Below are positions 36,391 to 47,235 of a DNA stretch of 64,000 bases, piece after piece. The stretch's first letter is position 1, and each line of letters starts with the position of its first letter. The notes under the pieces are model-generated. The model saw only the letters and a list, made by a program, of their open reading frames with translations. It ran no database searches and was not told the origin of the DNA. A program made the translations under genes and the position numbers. Source of the stretch: Sphingopyxis sp. OAS728 (GTDB lineage Bacteria; Pseudomonadota; Alphaproteobacteria; Sphingomonadales; Sphingomonadaceae); contig NZ_JADBDT010000001.1 of the NCBI RefSeq assembly GCF_014873485.1, positions 2,418,001-2,482,000 on the forward strand, written 5' to 3'.

Positions 36391-37068
36391 TTATCCCCCG
36401 CACGCCCTGAACAGCATCAGCGTCCGTTCGCGCGCCAGATCGGCGCTCGCCTCGTGATAATCCTTGCGCCGGTCGCTGTTGAACCCGTGCCCCGCTTCAT
36501 AAACGAAAATCTGCGCAGTCGGATGATCCTTCGCGATCAGCGCCTCGACGCCCTCCATCGGGATGCCGTCGTCGTAACGGCCAAAATGGGCGATCGCGGC
36601 GCAGGCGGGCGCCTCGTCCTTGAACATCGTGGGCACGAGGCTGCCGTAAAAGGCCGAAGATGCGGCGAGGTCGGGGCTGATCTGCGCCATCCGCCACGCG
36701 ACCGAGCCGCCATAGCAATAGCCGGTAATGAACACCGGGCCCTTTCCTTTGAGCGCGTCGATGCACGTCTGCGCATCCTTCAGGCTCTGCTCGAACGGAT
36801 GGAGCTCGCGCGCGAGCTCAACCGCGCGCTGGAACTGCGGGCCCGAATAGTCGCTCTCGAACCCCGGATGCTCGCGGTCGAAGAGCGCGGGGCTCAGCAC
36901 CTCATAGCCCTCGGCGGCAAAATCGTCGCACATCTCGCGGATATGGTCGGTGACCCCGAAGATTTCCTGGATCAGGACCAGCCCGCCCCGACGCTCGCCC
37001 ACAGGTGCCGCATGATAGACAGCGATCTCGGCGCCATCGTCCATCGTCATCCGGATCATCTCGCCCAT
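36391..37068 (-). CDS. dienelactone hydrolase family protein
   Basis: Alpha/beta hydrolase of 225 residues of the dienelactone hydrolase family, which in other species opens the lactone ring in chlorocatechol degradation. Conserved elements: VLIQEIFGVTDHIRE with the family Glu, the nucleophile elbow GYCYGG (Cys in place of Ser, typical of the family), the Asp in FGRYDDGIP and the His in YEAGHGFN. No other aromatic-degradation gene is near, so a general hydrolase role is likely. Start: ATG 37068 lies 5 bases after GAGGGA; a second ATG three bases upstream is nearly equal. First gene of the leftward operon; it is separated from the ATP synthase operon by a repeat element. Confidence 0.9.
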   Translation of the reverse strand: MGEMIRMTMDDGAEIAVYHAAPVGERRGGLVLIQEIFGVTDHIREMCDDFAAEGYEVLSPALFDREHPGFESDYSGPQFQRAVELARELHPFEQSLKDAQTCIDALKGKGPVFITGYCYGGSVAWRMAQISPDLAASSAFYGSLVPTMFKDEAPACAAIAHFGRYDDGIPMEGVEALIAKDHPTAQIFVYEAGHGFNSDRRKDYHEASADLARERTLMLFRACGG

Positions 37069-37083
37069 CATCGTCCCTCTCAT

Positions 37084-37171
37084 CCGTTCGGACTGAGCTT
37101 GTCGAAGTCCCGTCCTTCTTTGCGGAACTTTTGAAGAAAGAACGGCCCTTCGACAAGCTCAGGGCGAACGG
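37084..37171. repeat. palindromic repeat element, family 3
   Basis: CCGTTCG-GACTGAGCTTGTCGAAG (from 37084) mirrors CTTCGACAAGCTCAG-GGCGAACGG (to 37171), with an A-rich centre that forms a second smaller hairpin. It is the third class of dispersed palindrome in the window and lies between the dienelactone hydrolase gene and the ATP synthase operon. The rest of the gap, 37172-37327, contains the expected atp promoter; TTGCAT (37208) with CTAGGC 16 bases on is a weak candidate. Confidence 0.75.
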
Positions 37172-37327
37172 CTTTGGGGGTGAGCCTTGATTAGCCCCAC
37201 CCCCGCCTTGCATTGCAGCAAAATCGTTGCTAGGCGCGCCGCGACTTCGCGTGGGGGGCATTCGTCGAATATCCCCGAAAAGAGCGCGACCCATCCCCCA
37301 CGGGATCGTAGAAAAGGACTTTCACGC

Positions 37328-37894
37328 GTGGAGAATTCCGGCGGCATTCAAGGCAACATCACGGCGGGCCTCGCGGGCCGTTATGCGGTCGCTTTGTTCG
37401 ATCTGGCGCGCGAATCGAACGCGATTGACGCGGTGGCCAAGAGCCTCGCGACGCTCAAGACCGGCCTCGCCGATTCGGCAGACCTGTCGGCGCTGATCGC
37501 CAGCCCGGTCGTCGGCCGTACCGACGCCGCCAAGGCGATCGCTGCGGTCGCCAAGTCGCTGAAGCTCGATTCGCTGACCGCGAAATTCCTCGGCGTGCTC
37601 GCCGAGAACCGCCGCCTCGCCGATCTGCCGAAAATGATCGACGCCTTCGGCGCGATCGTCGCCGATCACCGCGGCGAAGTGACCGCCAAGGTCACCAGCG
37701 CACATCCGCTTTCGGCCGCGCAGCTCAAGGAGCTGACCGCGAACCTCAAATCCCGTGTCGGGCGCGACGTCACCGTCGACACGACCGTCGATCCCGCCAT
37801 CCTCGGCGGCCTCGTCGTCCAGCTGGGCAGCCAGCTGATCGACGGCAGCATCCGTACCCGTCTCAATAGCTTCGCACAGGCGATGAAAGGCTAA
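37328..37894 (+). CDS. atpH: F1F0 ATP synthase subunit delta
   Basis: Delta subunit (OSCP), which joins the F1 head to the peripheral stalk. 188 residues, usual length. It begins after a GTG start at 37328, with AAGGA 9 bases upstream, and shows the family pattern GLAGRYAVALFDLARE at the N-terminus and AHPLSAAQLKELTANL plus the C-terminal GGLVVQLGSQLIDGSIRTRL (the OSCP signature). An upstream in-frame ATG at 37187 would add 47 unrelated residues. First gene of the operon atpHAGDC; the F0 genes are elsewhere, as is usual in alphaproteobacteria. Confidence 0.96.
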   Translation: MENSGGIQGNITAGLAGRYAVALFDLARESNAIDAVAKSLATLKTGLADSADLSALIASPVVGRTDAAKAIAAVAKSLKLDSLTAKFLGVLAENRRLADLPKMIDAFGAIVADHRGEVTAKVTSAHPLSAAQLKELTANLKSRVGRDVTVDTTVDPAILGGLVVQLGSQLIDGSIRTRLNSFAQAMKG

Positions 37895-39427
<1,533 letters not shown>

Positions 39428-39473
39428 TCGCTTTCCGCATCCCGGCCCGGCCGGGACGCAAAGAGGGGCTTAA

Positions 39474-40349
39474 ATGGCTTCGTTGAAGGAACTCAAAGGG
39501 CGCATCGTCTCGGTCAAATCGACCCAGAAGATCACCAAGGCCAAGAAAATGGTCGCGGCCGCCAAGCTTCGCAAGGCGCAGGCCGCGGCCGAGGCCGCGC
39601 GCCCCTATGCCGAGCGTCTCGAAGGCGTCGTCGCGAGCCTCGCGTCGAAGGTCGGCGCGTCGGATTCGGCGCCGCAGCTGCTCGCCGGCACCGGCAAGAG
39701 CGACACGCACCTGCTCGTCGTGCTCAACAGCGACCGCGGCCTTGCGGGCGCGTTCAACTCGAACATTGTCAAGGCCGCGCGCGACAAGGCGCTCGAGCTG
39801 CAGGCGCAGGGCAAGAAGGTTCTCTTCTATCTGATCGGCCGCAAGGGCCGCCCGGTGATCGCACGCCTGTTCGCGGGCCAGATTACCGAGCTTTACGAGA
39901 CGACCGGCATCCGCGACATCGGCTTCGACCAGGCGCACGAGATTTCGGCGAAGGTCATGGAGATGTACGAAGCGGGCGTCTTCGACGTCGCGCATCTCTT
40001 CTATTCGAAGTTCCGTTCGGCGCTCCTTCAGGAAGCGACCGGCCAGCAGCTGATCCCCGTTCCCGCCCCGGTCGACGTTCCGGCATCGAGCGGCGCCGCG
40101 GTCGAATATGAGCCCGACGAGGAAGCGATCCTCGCCGACCTCTTGCCGCGCAACATCACGATCCAGATCTTCAAGGGCCTCCTTGAAAACGCCGCGTCCG
40201 AACAGGGTGCGTCGATGACCGCGATGGACAATGCGACGCGCAACGCGGGCGACCTGATCAACAAGCTGACCATCGTTTACAACCGCACGCGTCAGGCGGC
40301 GATCACGACCGAACTCATCGAAATTATCGCGGGCGCCGAAGCGCTCTAA
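39474..40349 (+). CDS. atpG: F1F0 ATP synthase subunit gamma
   Basis: Central rotor shaft of F1, 291 residues. N-terminal helix [31 protein letters not shown] and C-terminal [15 protein letters not shown] are the two antiparallel helices inserted in the alpha3beta3 ring; the middle Rossmann-like part contains the [15 protein letters not shown] signature. It is 46 bases after atpA with GAGGGG upstream of the ATG and 24 bases before atpD. Typical length and sequence. Confidence 0.98.
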   Translation: MASLKELKGRIVSVKSTQKITKAKKMVAAAKLRKAQAAAEAARPYAERLEGVVASLASKVGASDSAPQLLAGTGKSDTHLLVVLNSDRGLAGAFNSNIVKAARDKALELQAQGKKVLFYLIGRKGRPVIARLFAGQITELYETTGIRDIGFDQAHEISAKVMEMYEAGVFDVAHLFYSKFRSALLQEATGQQLIPVPAPVDVPASSGAAVEYEPDEEAILADLLPRNITIQIFKGLLENAASEQGASMTAMDNATRNAGDLINKLTIVYNRTRQAAITTELIEIIAGAEAL

Positions 40350-41909
<1,560 letters not shown>

Positions 41910-41919
41910 CAAAATTGAG

Positions 41920-41939
41920 CCCCTCCCACGCGGGAGGGG
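41920..41939 (+). other. hairpin between atpD and atpC
   Basis: CCCCTCCC (41920-41927) pairs perfectly with GGGAGGGG (41932-41939) around ACGC, then TTT and AAGGA, the ribosome site of atpC. It is close to an intrinsic terminator in form but with only three T, so it may reduce read-through or stabilise the 3' end of the upstream message. Same palindrome as at 1100-1121. Confidence 0.6.
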
Positions 41940-41953
41940 TTTAAGGACATATC

Positions 41954-42211
41954 ATGGCTCTGAAGTTCGAACTCGTCACCCCCGCCCGCCTCGAGCGGAC
42001 CGCCGACGTCCATATGGTCACCGTCCCGGGGACCGAAGGCGATTTTTCGGTGCTCGAAGGGCATGCGCCTTTCATGGCGACGCTGCGCAACGGGCCGCTG
42101 ACCATCTATGCGACCGCGGGCGCCGCGCCCGAAGTGATCGAGGTCGAGGGCGGCTTTGCCGAGGTTAACGAGGCAGGCCTCACGGTCCTGGCCGAGCATG
42201 TCGCAAGCTGA
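41954..42211 (+). CDS. atpC: F1F0 ATP synthase subunit epsilon, minimal form
   Basis: Epsilon subunit of 85 residues. The N-terminal beta-sandwich domain is complete ([60 protein letters not shown]) but the C-terminal two-helix hairpin found in most bacteria (total about 130-140 residues) is absent. In bacteria with the full protein, that domain inhibits ATP hydrolysis, so this enzyme should rely on another inhibitor, e.g. the alphaproteobacterial zeta subunit, if present. AAGGA lies 7 bases before the ATG. Last gene of the operon; a strong terminator follows at 42236. Confidence 0.95.
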   Translation: MALKFELVTPARLERTADVHMVTVPGTEGDFSVLEGHAPFMATLRNGPLTIYATAGAAPEVIEVEGGFAEVNEAGLTVLAEHVAS

Positions 42212-42235
42212 TTGCTTCCGCCGTCCACGGCGATC

Positions 42236-42271
42236 AAAAGCCCGCATCCCTATCGGATGCGGGCTTTTTTT
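42236..42271 (+). terminator. intrinsic terminator of the ATP synthase operon
   Basis: GCCCGCATCC (42240-42249) pairs with GGATGCGGGC (42255-42264) around a 5-base loop, flanked by AAAA on the left and seven T on the right (42265-42271). It ends the transcript 25 bases after atpC. Bases 42272-42397 up to cpaF show no clear promoter. Confidence 0.9.
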
Positions 42272-42397
42272 ATGCCCGCGCGCAAATGCTTGGCGCATTA
42301 GGACAATGTCAAAGTTTCCGGTTTATTCACCGTGTCGGATGGGGGTTCGCCTGCATAGGCAGCGACGCTCCCGAAGATATGGAAGCAGGATAAACCG

Positions 42398-43891
42398 ATG
42401 AGTGCATTCGGACGCCGACCCGGAACCGCTGGCCGCCCCGCCTTTGGCGTCGCGAAGCCGATGCAGGGTGGCGCCGGTGTACCCGGCGGCAGCCAGTTCC
42501 CCGCGATCGAGACGCCGCCCGTCGAAATCCCGCAGATGCCGTCGAACATGACGCCCGAAGAAGAGGCGATGGAGCGGCTCAACCAGCGCTCGACCGCCGA
42601 GTCGATGGAGCCCGAAAAGGCGCAAGGGTTTGAAGCGAGCGTCCACAAGATCAAGGAACAGGTGCTGCCGCGCCTGCTCGAACGCGTCGATCCCGAGGCG
42701 GCCGCGACGCTCAACAAGGATGAGCTGACCGAGGAATTCCGTCCGATCATCCTCGAAGTGCTCGCCGAGCTGCGAATCACCCTGAACCGCCGCGAACAGT
42801 TCGCGCTCGAAAAGGTGCTCGTCGACGAACTGCTCGGATTCGGCCCGCTCGAAGAGCTGCTTGCCGATCCCGACATCAGCGACATCATGGTTAACGGCCC
42901 GTACCAGACCTATATCGAACGCAAGGGCCAGCTGGTCATCGCGCCGATCCAGTTCCGCGACGAACAACATCTGTTCCAGATCGCGCAGCGCATATGCAAC
43001 CTCGTCGGCCGCCGCGTCGACCAGACCACGCCGCTCGCCGACGCCCGTCTCAAGGACGGCAGCCGCGTCAACGTGATCGTGCCCCCGCTCTCGCTGCGCG
43101 GCACCGCGATCTCGATTCGTAAATTCTCGGCCAAGCCGATCACGCTCGACATGCTCTGCCAATGGGGCGCGATGAGCCAGAAGATGTGCACCGCGCTGAA
43201 GATTGCGGGCGCCAGCCGTTTCAACATCGTCATCTCGGGCGGTACCGGTTCGGGTAAGACGACGATGCTCAACGCGCTGTCGAAGATGATCGACCCCGGC
43301 GAGCGCGTGCTGACGATCGAGGACGCCGCCGAACTTCGCCTGCAGCAACCGCACTGGCTGCCGCTCGAAACGCGCCCCGCGAACCTCGAGGGCAATGGCG
43401 CGATCCACATGGGCGATCTCGTCAAGAACGCGCTGCGTATGCGTCCCGACCGCATCATCATGGGCGAAGTCCGCGGCGCGGAGTGTTTCGACCTCCTCGC
43501 CGCGATGAACACGGGTCACGACGGGTCGATGTGTACGCTCCACAGCAACAGCCCGCGCGAATGCCTCGGCCGTATGGAAAATATGGTGCTGATGGGCGAC
43601 ATCAAGATCCCGAAGGAAGCAATCTCCAAGCAGATCGCCGACTCGGTCGACCTGATCGTCCAGATCAAGCGCCTGCGCGACGGCTCGCGCCGCGTTACCA
43701 ACGTCACCGAAGTTATCGGCATGGAAGGCGACGTCATCGTCACCCAGGAACTGTTCAAGTTCGAATATCTCGACGAGGACAAGGACGGCAAGATCGTCGG
43801 CGAATATCGCGCAATGGGCCTTCGCCCCTATACGCTCGAAAAGGCACGCCAGTACGGCTTCGACCAACCCTATCTCGAGGCCTGCCTCTAA
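42398..43891 (+). CDS. cpaF: CpaF/TadA family secretion ATPase
   Basis: Type II/IV-secretion ATPase of the CpaF (TadA) type, 497 residues, which powers Tad/Flp pilus assembly. N-terminal ~80 residues are linker-like; the conserved region starts about 85. P-loop GGTGSGKTT at 281-289; the Asp box (VLTIEDAAELRL) and the Walker B-like MRPDRIIMGEVRGAE; the His box TGHDGSMCTLHSNSP. All catalytic motifs are intact. It is not next to other cpa/tad genes here; the neighbours are the ATP synthase operon and a COQ7-type gene, so pilus genes would be elsewhere or this copy is stand-alone. AGGA lies 7 bases before the ATG. Confidence 0.93.
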   Translation: MSAFGRRPGTAGRPAFGVAKPMQGGAGVPGGSQFPAIETPPVEIPQMPSNMTPEEEAMERLNQRSTAESMEPEKAQGFEASVHKIKEQVLPRLLERVDPEAAATLNKDELTEEFRPIILEVLAELRITLNRREQFALEKVLVDELLGFGPLEELLADPDISDIMVNGPYQTYIERKGQLVIAPIQFRDEQHLFQIAQRICNLVGRRVDQTTPLADARLKDGSRVNVIVPPLSLRGTAISIRKFSAKPITLDMLCQWGAMSQKMCTALKIAGASRFNIVISGGTGSGKTTMLNALSKMIDPGERVLTIEDAAELRLQQPHWLPLETRPANLEGNGAIHMGDLVKNALRMRPDRIIMGEVRGAECFDLLAAMNTGHDGSMCTLHSNSPRECLGRMENMVLMGDIKIPKEAISKQIADSVDLIVQIKRLRDGSRRVTNVTEVIGMEGDVIVTQELFKFEYLDEDKDGKIVGEYRAMGLRPYTLEKARQYGFDQPYLEACL

Positions 43892-43895
43892 CGGT

Positions 43896-44456
43896 CTAGA
43901 GCCGCATCCCCAACCAGATCACCGCTTCGGTCGACACGGACACGACCGGATCGAGCAGACGCTGCCAAAAGCCCGCCGATGGCAGGCGTGCGGCCGACAG
44001 ATCATGATGTTCCTGTTCTTCGGCGATGATGATCGTCAACGTTCGGACCGCCGGGTCGTCGACACCCCGCAACGCCACAATCTGTTCGTGCATGTGGCGC
44101 AACACGACGCGCTCGATCGCGACCGTCGTCGCGGCGATCGCGCCGCGTCCCGCGATCCCGGTGATCGTGCCGAGTATCAGGCCGCCAACGCCGCACCAGA
44201 AATAGCTGCGGCAGCGACCGCGCCCGCGACGCCGCAATTCCGCGGCGAAAAGCGCGCGATGGCCGCGTTCATGCGCCAGGAAGGCGTCGAGCTCGTCCAC
44301 CATGTCGGGCGCCCGCAGGCGTGCAAACCAGCGTTGCGCACTATAGATGCAGACGGCGCCATGCTCGCCCGCATGGTCGACCTTCATTACGCGGTCACCG
44401 AGGGTTTCGCCCGATTTCAGCCTTGCGATCAGCCTCATGCCGGGCGCGGCATCCAT
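43896..44456 (-). CDS. COQ7-type demethoxyubiquinone hydroxylase family protein
   Basis: Membrane-bound di-iron monooxygenase family that hydroxylates demethoxyubiquinone, a late step of ubiquinone synthesis. 186 residues, ferritin-like. Iron-binding residues of the COQ7 type are present: DHAGEHGAV, AHERGHRAL and the second pair in RHMHEQIV and AEEQEHHDL, i.e. Glu and E-x-x-H motifs for two irons. Two hydrophobic helices (FWCGVGGLILGTITG and the C-terminal end) fit membrane attachment. The start ATG 44456 lies 1 base after the upstream small membrane protein stop. Its 3' end converges with cpaF, leaving 4 bases. Confidence 0.86.
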   Translation of the reverse strand: MDAAPGMRLIARLKSGETLGDRVMKVDHAGEHGAVCIYSAQRWFARLRAPDMVDELDAFLAHERGHRALFAAELRRRGRGRCRSYFWCGVGGLILGTITGIAGRGAIAATTVAIERVVLRHMHEQIVALRGVDDPAVRTLTIIIAEEQEHHDLSAARLPSAGFWQRLLDPVVSVSTEAVIWLGMRL

Positions 44457-44457
44457 A

Positions 44458-44646
44458 TTATCTGCCGCTCAACCAGTATGCCGTCGCGAACAGCGCTACA
44501 GCGGCAGACGCGAGCGCGATCCCGCGCCAGGGCATGAAGCCGACCTGTTCGACATCGCGCCGGTTGTTGCGGCGCCAGCTTGCGACCTCGGCGACGCCGA
44601 ACAGCGTCGCCGCCGCAATCGCCACCGACAGCATCGACACTTGCAT
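44458..44646 (-). CDS. small two-pass membrane protein, 62 aa
   Basis: Small protein with two hydrophobic segments, about 2-18 (QVSMLSVAIAAATLFGV) and 42-58 (ALASAAVALFATAYWL), separated by a basic turn (SWRRNNRRDVEQ). Family not recognised. The ATG 44646 has AGGGA about 9 bases upstream; an upstream in-frame ATG at 44724 would add 26 residues that do not resemble a signal and would run into the divergent methyltransferase start. One base separates it from the COQ7-type gene, so both are one transcript. Confidence 0.6.
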   Translation of the reverse strand: MQVSMLSVAIAAATLFGVAEVASWRRNNRRDVEQVGFMPWRGIALASAAVALFATAYWLSGR

Positions 44647-44724
44647 TGCCGCGCATCCCTTCGCAAACAGGGCCTTCCCCAGTCTCCGCAAAGGAGACAA
44701 ATCCCTGCGGAGAGAGGTGCCCAT

Positions 44725-45546
44725 ATGCGTTCCCTGTTACTGGTTGCAAGTGCCGTCGCCCTGATCGCCGTCCCCGCTGCTGCGATGCAGCATGACGCGC
44801 ACGCCAACCACAAGGCGCACGACGCGATCGCCGCCGCCGTCGCCGCGCCGACCCGCACGGCGACGAACACGCCGCGCGACGCATATCGCCACCCCGCCGA
44901 AACGCTCGCCTTCTTTGGCGTGAAGCCCGGCGACACTGTCGTCGAGCTGTGGCCCGGCGGCGGCTGGTACACCGAAATCCTCGCGCCGCTCGCCAAGGCC
45001 GGCGGCGGCACGCTCTATGTCGCGGCGCCGTGGGACCGCGGGCTCAACCGCGTCAAGGCCAAGCAGGCCGAGAATACCGACGTCTATGGCGCGATGAAGC
45101 TCGCCGAATTCCCGAACGCGGGCACCAACCCCAAGGTCCCCGACGGCAGCGCCGACGTCGTCCTCACCTTCCGCAACGTCCACAACTGGCGCTTCGATGG
45201 CACCGATAATACCGCCAACGCTTTCAAGCAGATTTTCGCGATGCTCAAACCCGGCGGCACGCTCGGCGTCGTCGAGCACCGGCTCAACGAAAGCGACGAC
45301 AGCGCGAAGGAAGAAAAGTCGGGCTATATGAAGAAAAGCTCGGTGGTCGCCTTTGCCGAAGCCGCGGGCTTCAAGCTCGCAGGCGAGAGCGAGATCAACG
45401 CCAATCCCAAGGATACCAAGGATTATCCCAAGGGCGTCTGGACGCTGCCGCCGAACCTCACCGAGGGCGAAACCGACCGCGCAAAATATATCGCGATCGG
45501 CGAATCGGACCGCATGACGCTGAAATTCGTGAAGCCCGCGTCCTGA
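44725..45546 (+). CDS. exported class I SAM-dependent methyltransferase-like protein
   Basis: A 273-residue protein with a signal peptide (MRSLLLVASAVALIAVPAAA) and a His-rich stretch after it (QHDAHANHKAHD). The rest is a Rossmann-type methyltransferase fold like COG4798: motif I TVVELWPGGGWYTEILAP (about 71-88), motif post-II YVAAPWDRG, and DVVLTFRNVHNWRFDG. The glycine-rich motif I is intact. Export of a SAM enzyme is odd because SAM is not known outside the cytoplasm, but the family is normally predicted to be secreted. AGAGGT lies about 7 bases before the ATG 44725. Its stop overlaps the probable start of aat. Confidence 0.82.
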   Translation: MRSLLLVASAVALIAVPAAAMQHDAHANHKAHDAIAAAVAAPTRTATNTPRDAYRHPAETLAFFGVKPGDTVVELWPGGGWYTEILAPLAKAGGGTLYVAAPWDRGLNRVKAKQAENTDVYGAMKLAEFPNAGTNPKVPDGSADVVLTFRNVHNWRFDGTDNTANAFKQIFAMLKPGGTLGVVEHRLNESDDSAKEEKSGYMKKSSVVAFAEAAGFKLAGESEINANPKDTKDYPKGVWTLPPNLTEGETDRAKYIAIGESDRMTLKFVKPAS

Positions 45547-46343
45547 AGCACTTCGATTCCATCGACCCGGCGCTGCTGCTCAGCGCCTATGCGCAGGGCA
45601 TTTTTCCGATGGCCGACGGGGCGGACGACCCGTCGGTCCATTGGGTCGAACCGCGGCTGCGCGCGATTCTGCCGCTCGATGGCTTTCACCTGTCGCACAG
45701 CCTGAAGAAAGTCATCGTCTCCGACCGTTTTCGCGTCACCACCGACACCGCCTTCGCCGACATGGTCGCGCTGTGCGCCGAGCCGGCGGGCGACCGGCCG
45801 ACGACGTGGATCAATCCCGTGATCAAGGCGAGTTACGACCGGCTGTTCCAAATCGGCCACGCGCACAGCGTCGAATGCTGGCTGGGCGACGAGCTCGCGG
45901 GGGGGCTCTACGGCGTCTCACTCGGCCGGGCGTTTTTCGGCGAATCGATGGTCAGCCGCGCGCGCGACGCTTCGAAGGTCGCGCTCGCGCACCTCGTCGC
46001 GCGGCTCATCGCGGGCGGCTGGAAATTGCTCGACTGCCAGTTCATCACCGCGCACCTCGCCAGCCTCGGCGCGATCGAAATCCGCCAGGCCGACTATCTC
46101 GCGCGGCTCTATTCGGTGTTGGCGGGGGGCGACGGCGCCGCCTTCGGTGCGGGGGCCGGCGCAGGGGCCGGAACGACCGGCGGGGCGACGGGCGTCGCCG
46201 TCCCTTCGCCGCCATTCGTCGCGGGCGACTGGGGCGCACTCGACGCCTTGGGTGCGGCTGCGGCACCCGATTTCGGGGCCGAGCGTGCGACCGGCTCGCC
46301 GCCCGGATATGTCATCGCGCAGCTTTTGACGAAGACGTCATAA
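45543..46343 (+). CDS. aat: leucyl/phenylalanyl-tRNA--protein transferase (N-end rule)
   Basis: Adds Leu or Phe from tRNA to proteins with N-terminal Lys or Arg, marking them for ClpS/ClpAP. The family core is clear: ALLLSAYAQGIFPMAD at the N-terminus, WVEPRLRAILPLDGFH, TWINPVIKASYDRLFQIGHAHSVECW and GESMVSRARDASKVALAHL, DCQFITAHLASLGA. No ATG, GTG or TTG starts the complete domain: the first in-frame ATG (45609) would lose ~22 conserved residues, so I place the start at a CTG (45543) overlapping the upstream stop (CTGA), without proof. After the core the protein has a Gly/Ala run (about 195-218) and then a tail that is antisense to the DUF2155 gene by 235 bases. Confidence 0.88.
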   Translation: MKHFDSIDPALLLSAYAQGIFPMADGADDPSVHWVEPRLRAILPLDGFHLSHSLKKVIVSDRFRVTTDTAFADMVALCAEPAGDRPTTWINPVIKASYDRLFQIGHAHSVECWLGDELAGGLYGVSLGRAFFGESMVSRARDASKVALAHLVARLIAGGWKLLDCQFITAHLASLGAIEIRQADYLARLYSVLAGGDGAAFGAGAGAGAGTTGGATGVAVPSPPFVAGDWGALDALGAAAAPDFGAERATGSPPGYVIAQLLTKTS

Positions 46344-46792
46344 ATCGGGTGCTGGATGATATTGCGGTCGGGCCGCTCGCGGAAGATCCAGCCAGAAAAG
46401 ACGCGGCGCCATTTGTCGTCGCGCTGATCCTGCACCGTCAGCTGGACAAACGCACCCGTTTCGGGCGGATCTTCCCACGGCGCGGTCTGCTCGCACGCGC
46501 GCAGCCGCACGATCGCGCGGCCGACCCGCGCGACATCGCCGGGCTTCATCTCGAGATCGCGGACCAACCCGTTGCGCTTGTTGAGCAGGCCGACGACGGC
46601 GACACGGTCGGCCATCGGGGTCGCGCCCTCGATGCCGCCGACTTCTTGCGGCACACGTTCGGATTTGGCGATGGTCGGGACGGTGGCGCTGCCTCCCGCT
46701 TTCGAGGGTGTCCGGTCGCAGGCGGTCAGCGCGGTCGCAGCCAGAAGCGCGATCAGCGCGGTCGAAATCTGGCGCGGCACGCTGGGCTTCAC
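46109..46792 (-). CDS. DUF2155 lipoprotein with proline-rich tail
   Basis: A 227-residue protein with a lipobox ending at Cys25 (ALTACD). The DUF2155 domain (about 55-150) contains AVVGLLNKRNGLVRDLEMKPGD, the cysteine in RLRACEQTAPWEDPPETGAF and the end segment HPIYDVFVKSC; DUF2155 genes in alphaproteobacteria often lie between aat and NDUFA12, as here. The last ~75 residues are an Ala/Pro-rich low-complexity tail (APVVPAPAPAPAPK), encoded antisense to the Gly/Ala run of aat. Family function unknown. Start ATG overlaps the NDUFA12 stop by four bases. The 3' 235 bases are shared with the aat gene on the opposite strand. Confidence 0.82.
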   Translation of the reverse strand: MKPSVPRQISTALIALLAATALTACDRTPSKAGGSATVPTIAKSERVPQEVGGIEGATPMADRVAVVGLLNKRNGLVRDLEMKPGDVARVGRAIVRLRACEQTAPWEDPPETGAFVQLTVQDQRDDKWRRVFSGWIFRERPDRNIIQHPIYDVFVKSCAMTYPGGEPVARSAPKSGAAAAPKASSAPQSPATNGGEGTATPVAPPVVPAPAPAPAPKAAPSPPANTE

Positions 46793-47175
46793 TCGGCGCC
46801 GGGCCGCCAGGCCTCATAATCGCCGGTCGCAGCGGCGCGCTGGCCGCCGCGTTCGAGCGCGCCGGCGGGGCGATAGGCGCCCGTGCTGCCGGTCAGGTTC
46901 GCGGTCGGCTCTTTTTCCCACGCGCGCGGCGCGGGAAGGATGTCGGCCGGGAGTTCGTCGAAGGTGCCGTGGAGCCAGCCGTGCCATTCGGGCGGCACGC
47001 GGCTCGCATCGTTCGATCCATTATAGATCACCCAGCGGCGGCCGCCCTTCTTGGCACGGAAATAACGGTTGCCGAGGCTGTCCTCGCCCACCTTCTCGCC
47101 GGTGCTCCAGCTGTTCAGCAGGGTGCCGACGGTCGCACCGTCCCACCAGGTAAAAATCTTGCCCAAGATGCTCAT
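46789..47175 (-). CDS. NADH:ubiquinone oxidoreductase accessory subunit, NDUFA12 family
   Basis: A 128-residue member of the NDUFA12 (B17.2) family, an accessory subunit of respiratory complex I found in mitochondria and alphaproteobacteria. Conserved: IFTWWDGATVGTLLNSW, VGEDSLGNRYFRAKKG, RRWVIYNGSNDASRVPPEWHGWLHGTFDELP, which is close to the mitochondrial consensus. The C-terminal part is Ala/Gly-rich and variable. Its ATG is at 47175. It overlaps the DUF2155 gene by four bases and is 60 bases from the DUF192 gene. Structural complex I genes (nuo) are not in the window. Confidence 0.93.
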   Translation of the reverse strand: MSILGKIFTWWDGATVGTLLNSWSTGEKVGEDSLGNRYFRAKKGGRRWVIYNGSNDASRVPPEWHGWLHGTFDELPADILPAPRAWEKEPTANLTGSTGAYRPAGALERGGQRAAATGDYEAWRPGAE

Positions 47176-47235
47176 GGCGTGGCGTTTACAGCCAAGGCGG
47201 CGCGGTCCGCAAGCCGCAAACCACGCGGCGCACCG

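Noticed and set aside
45609..46343. aat starting at the first ATG
   Set aside because: It would remove the conserved N-terminal segment of the family (about 22 residues).
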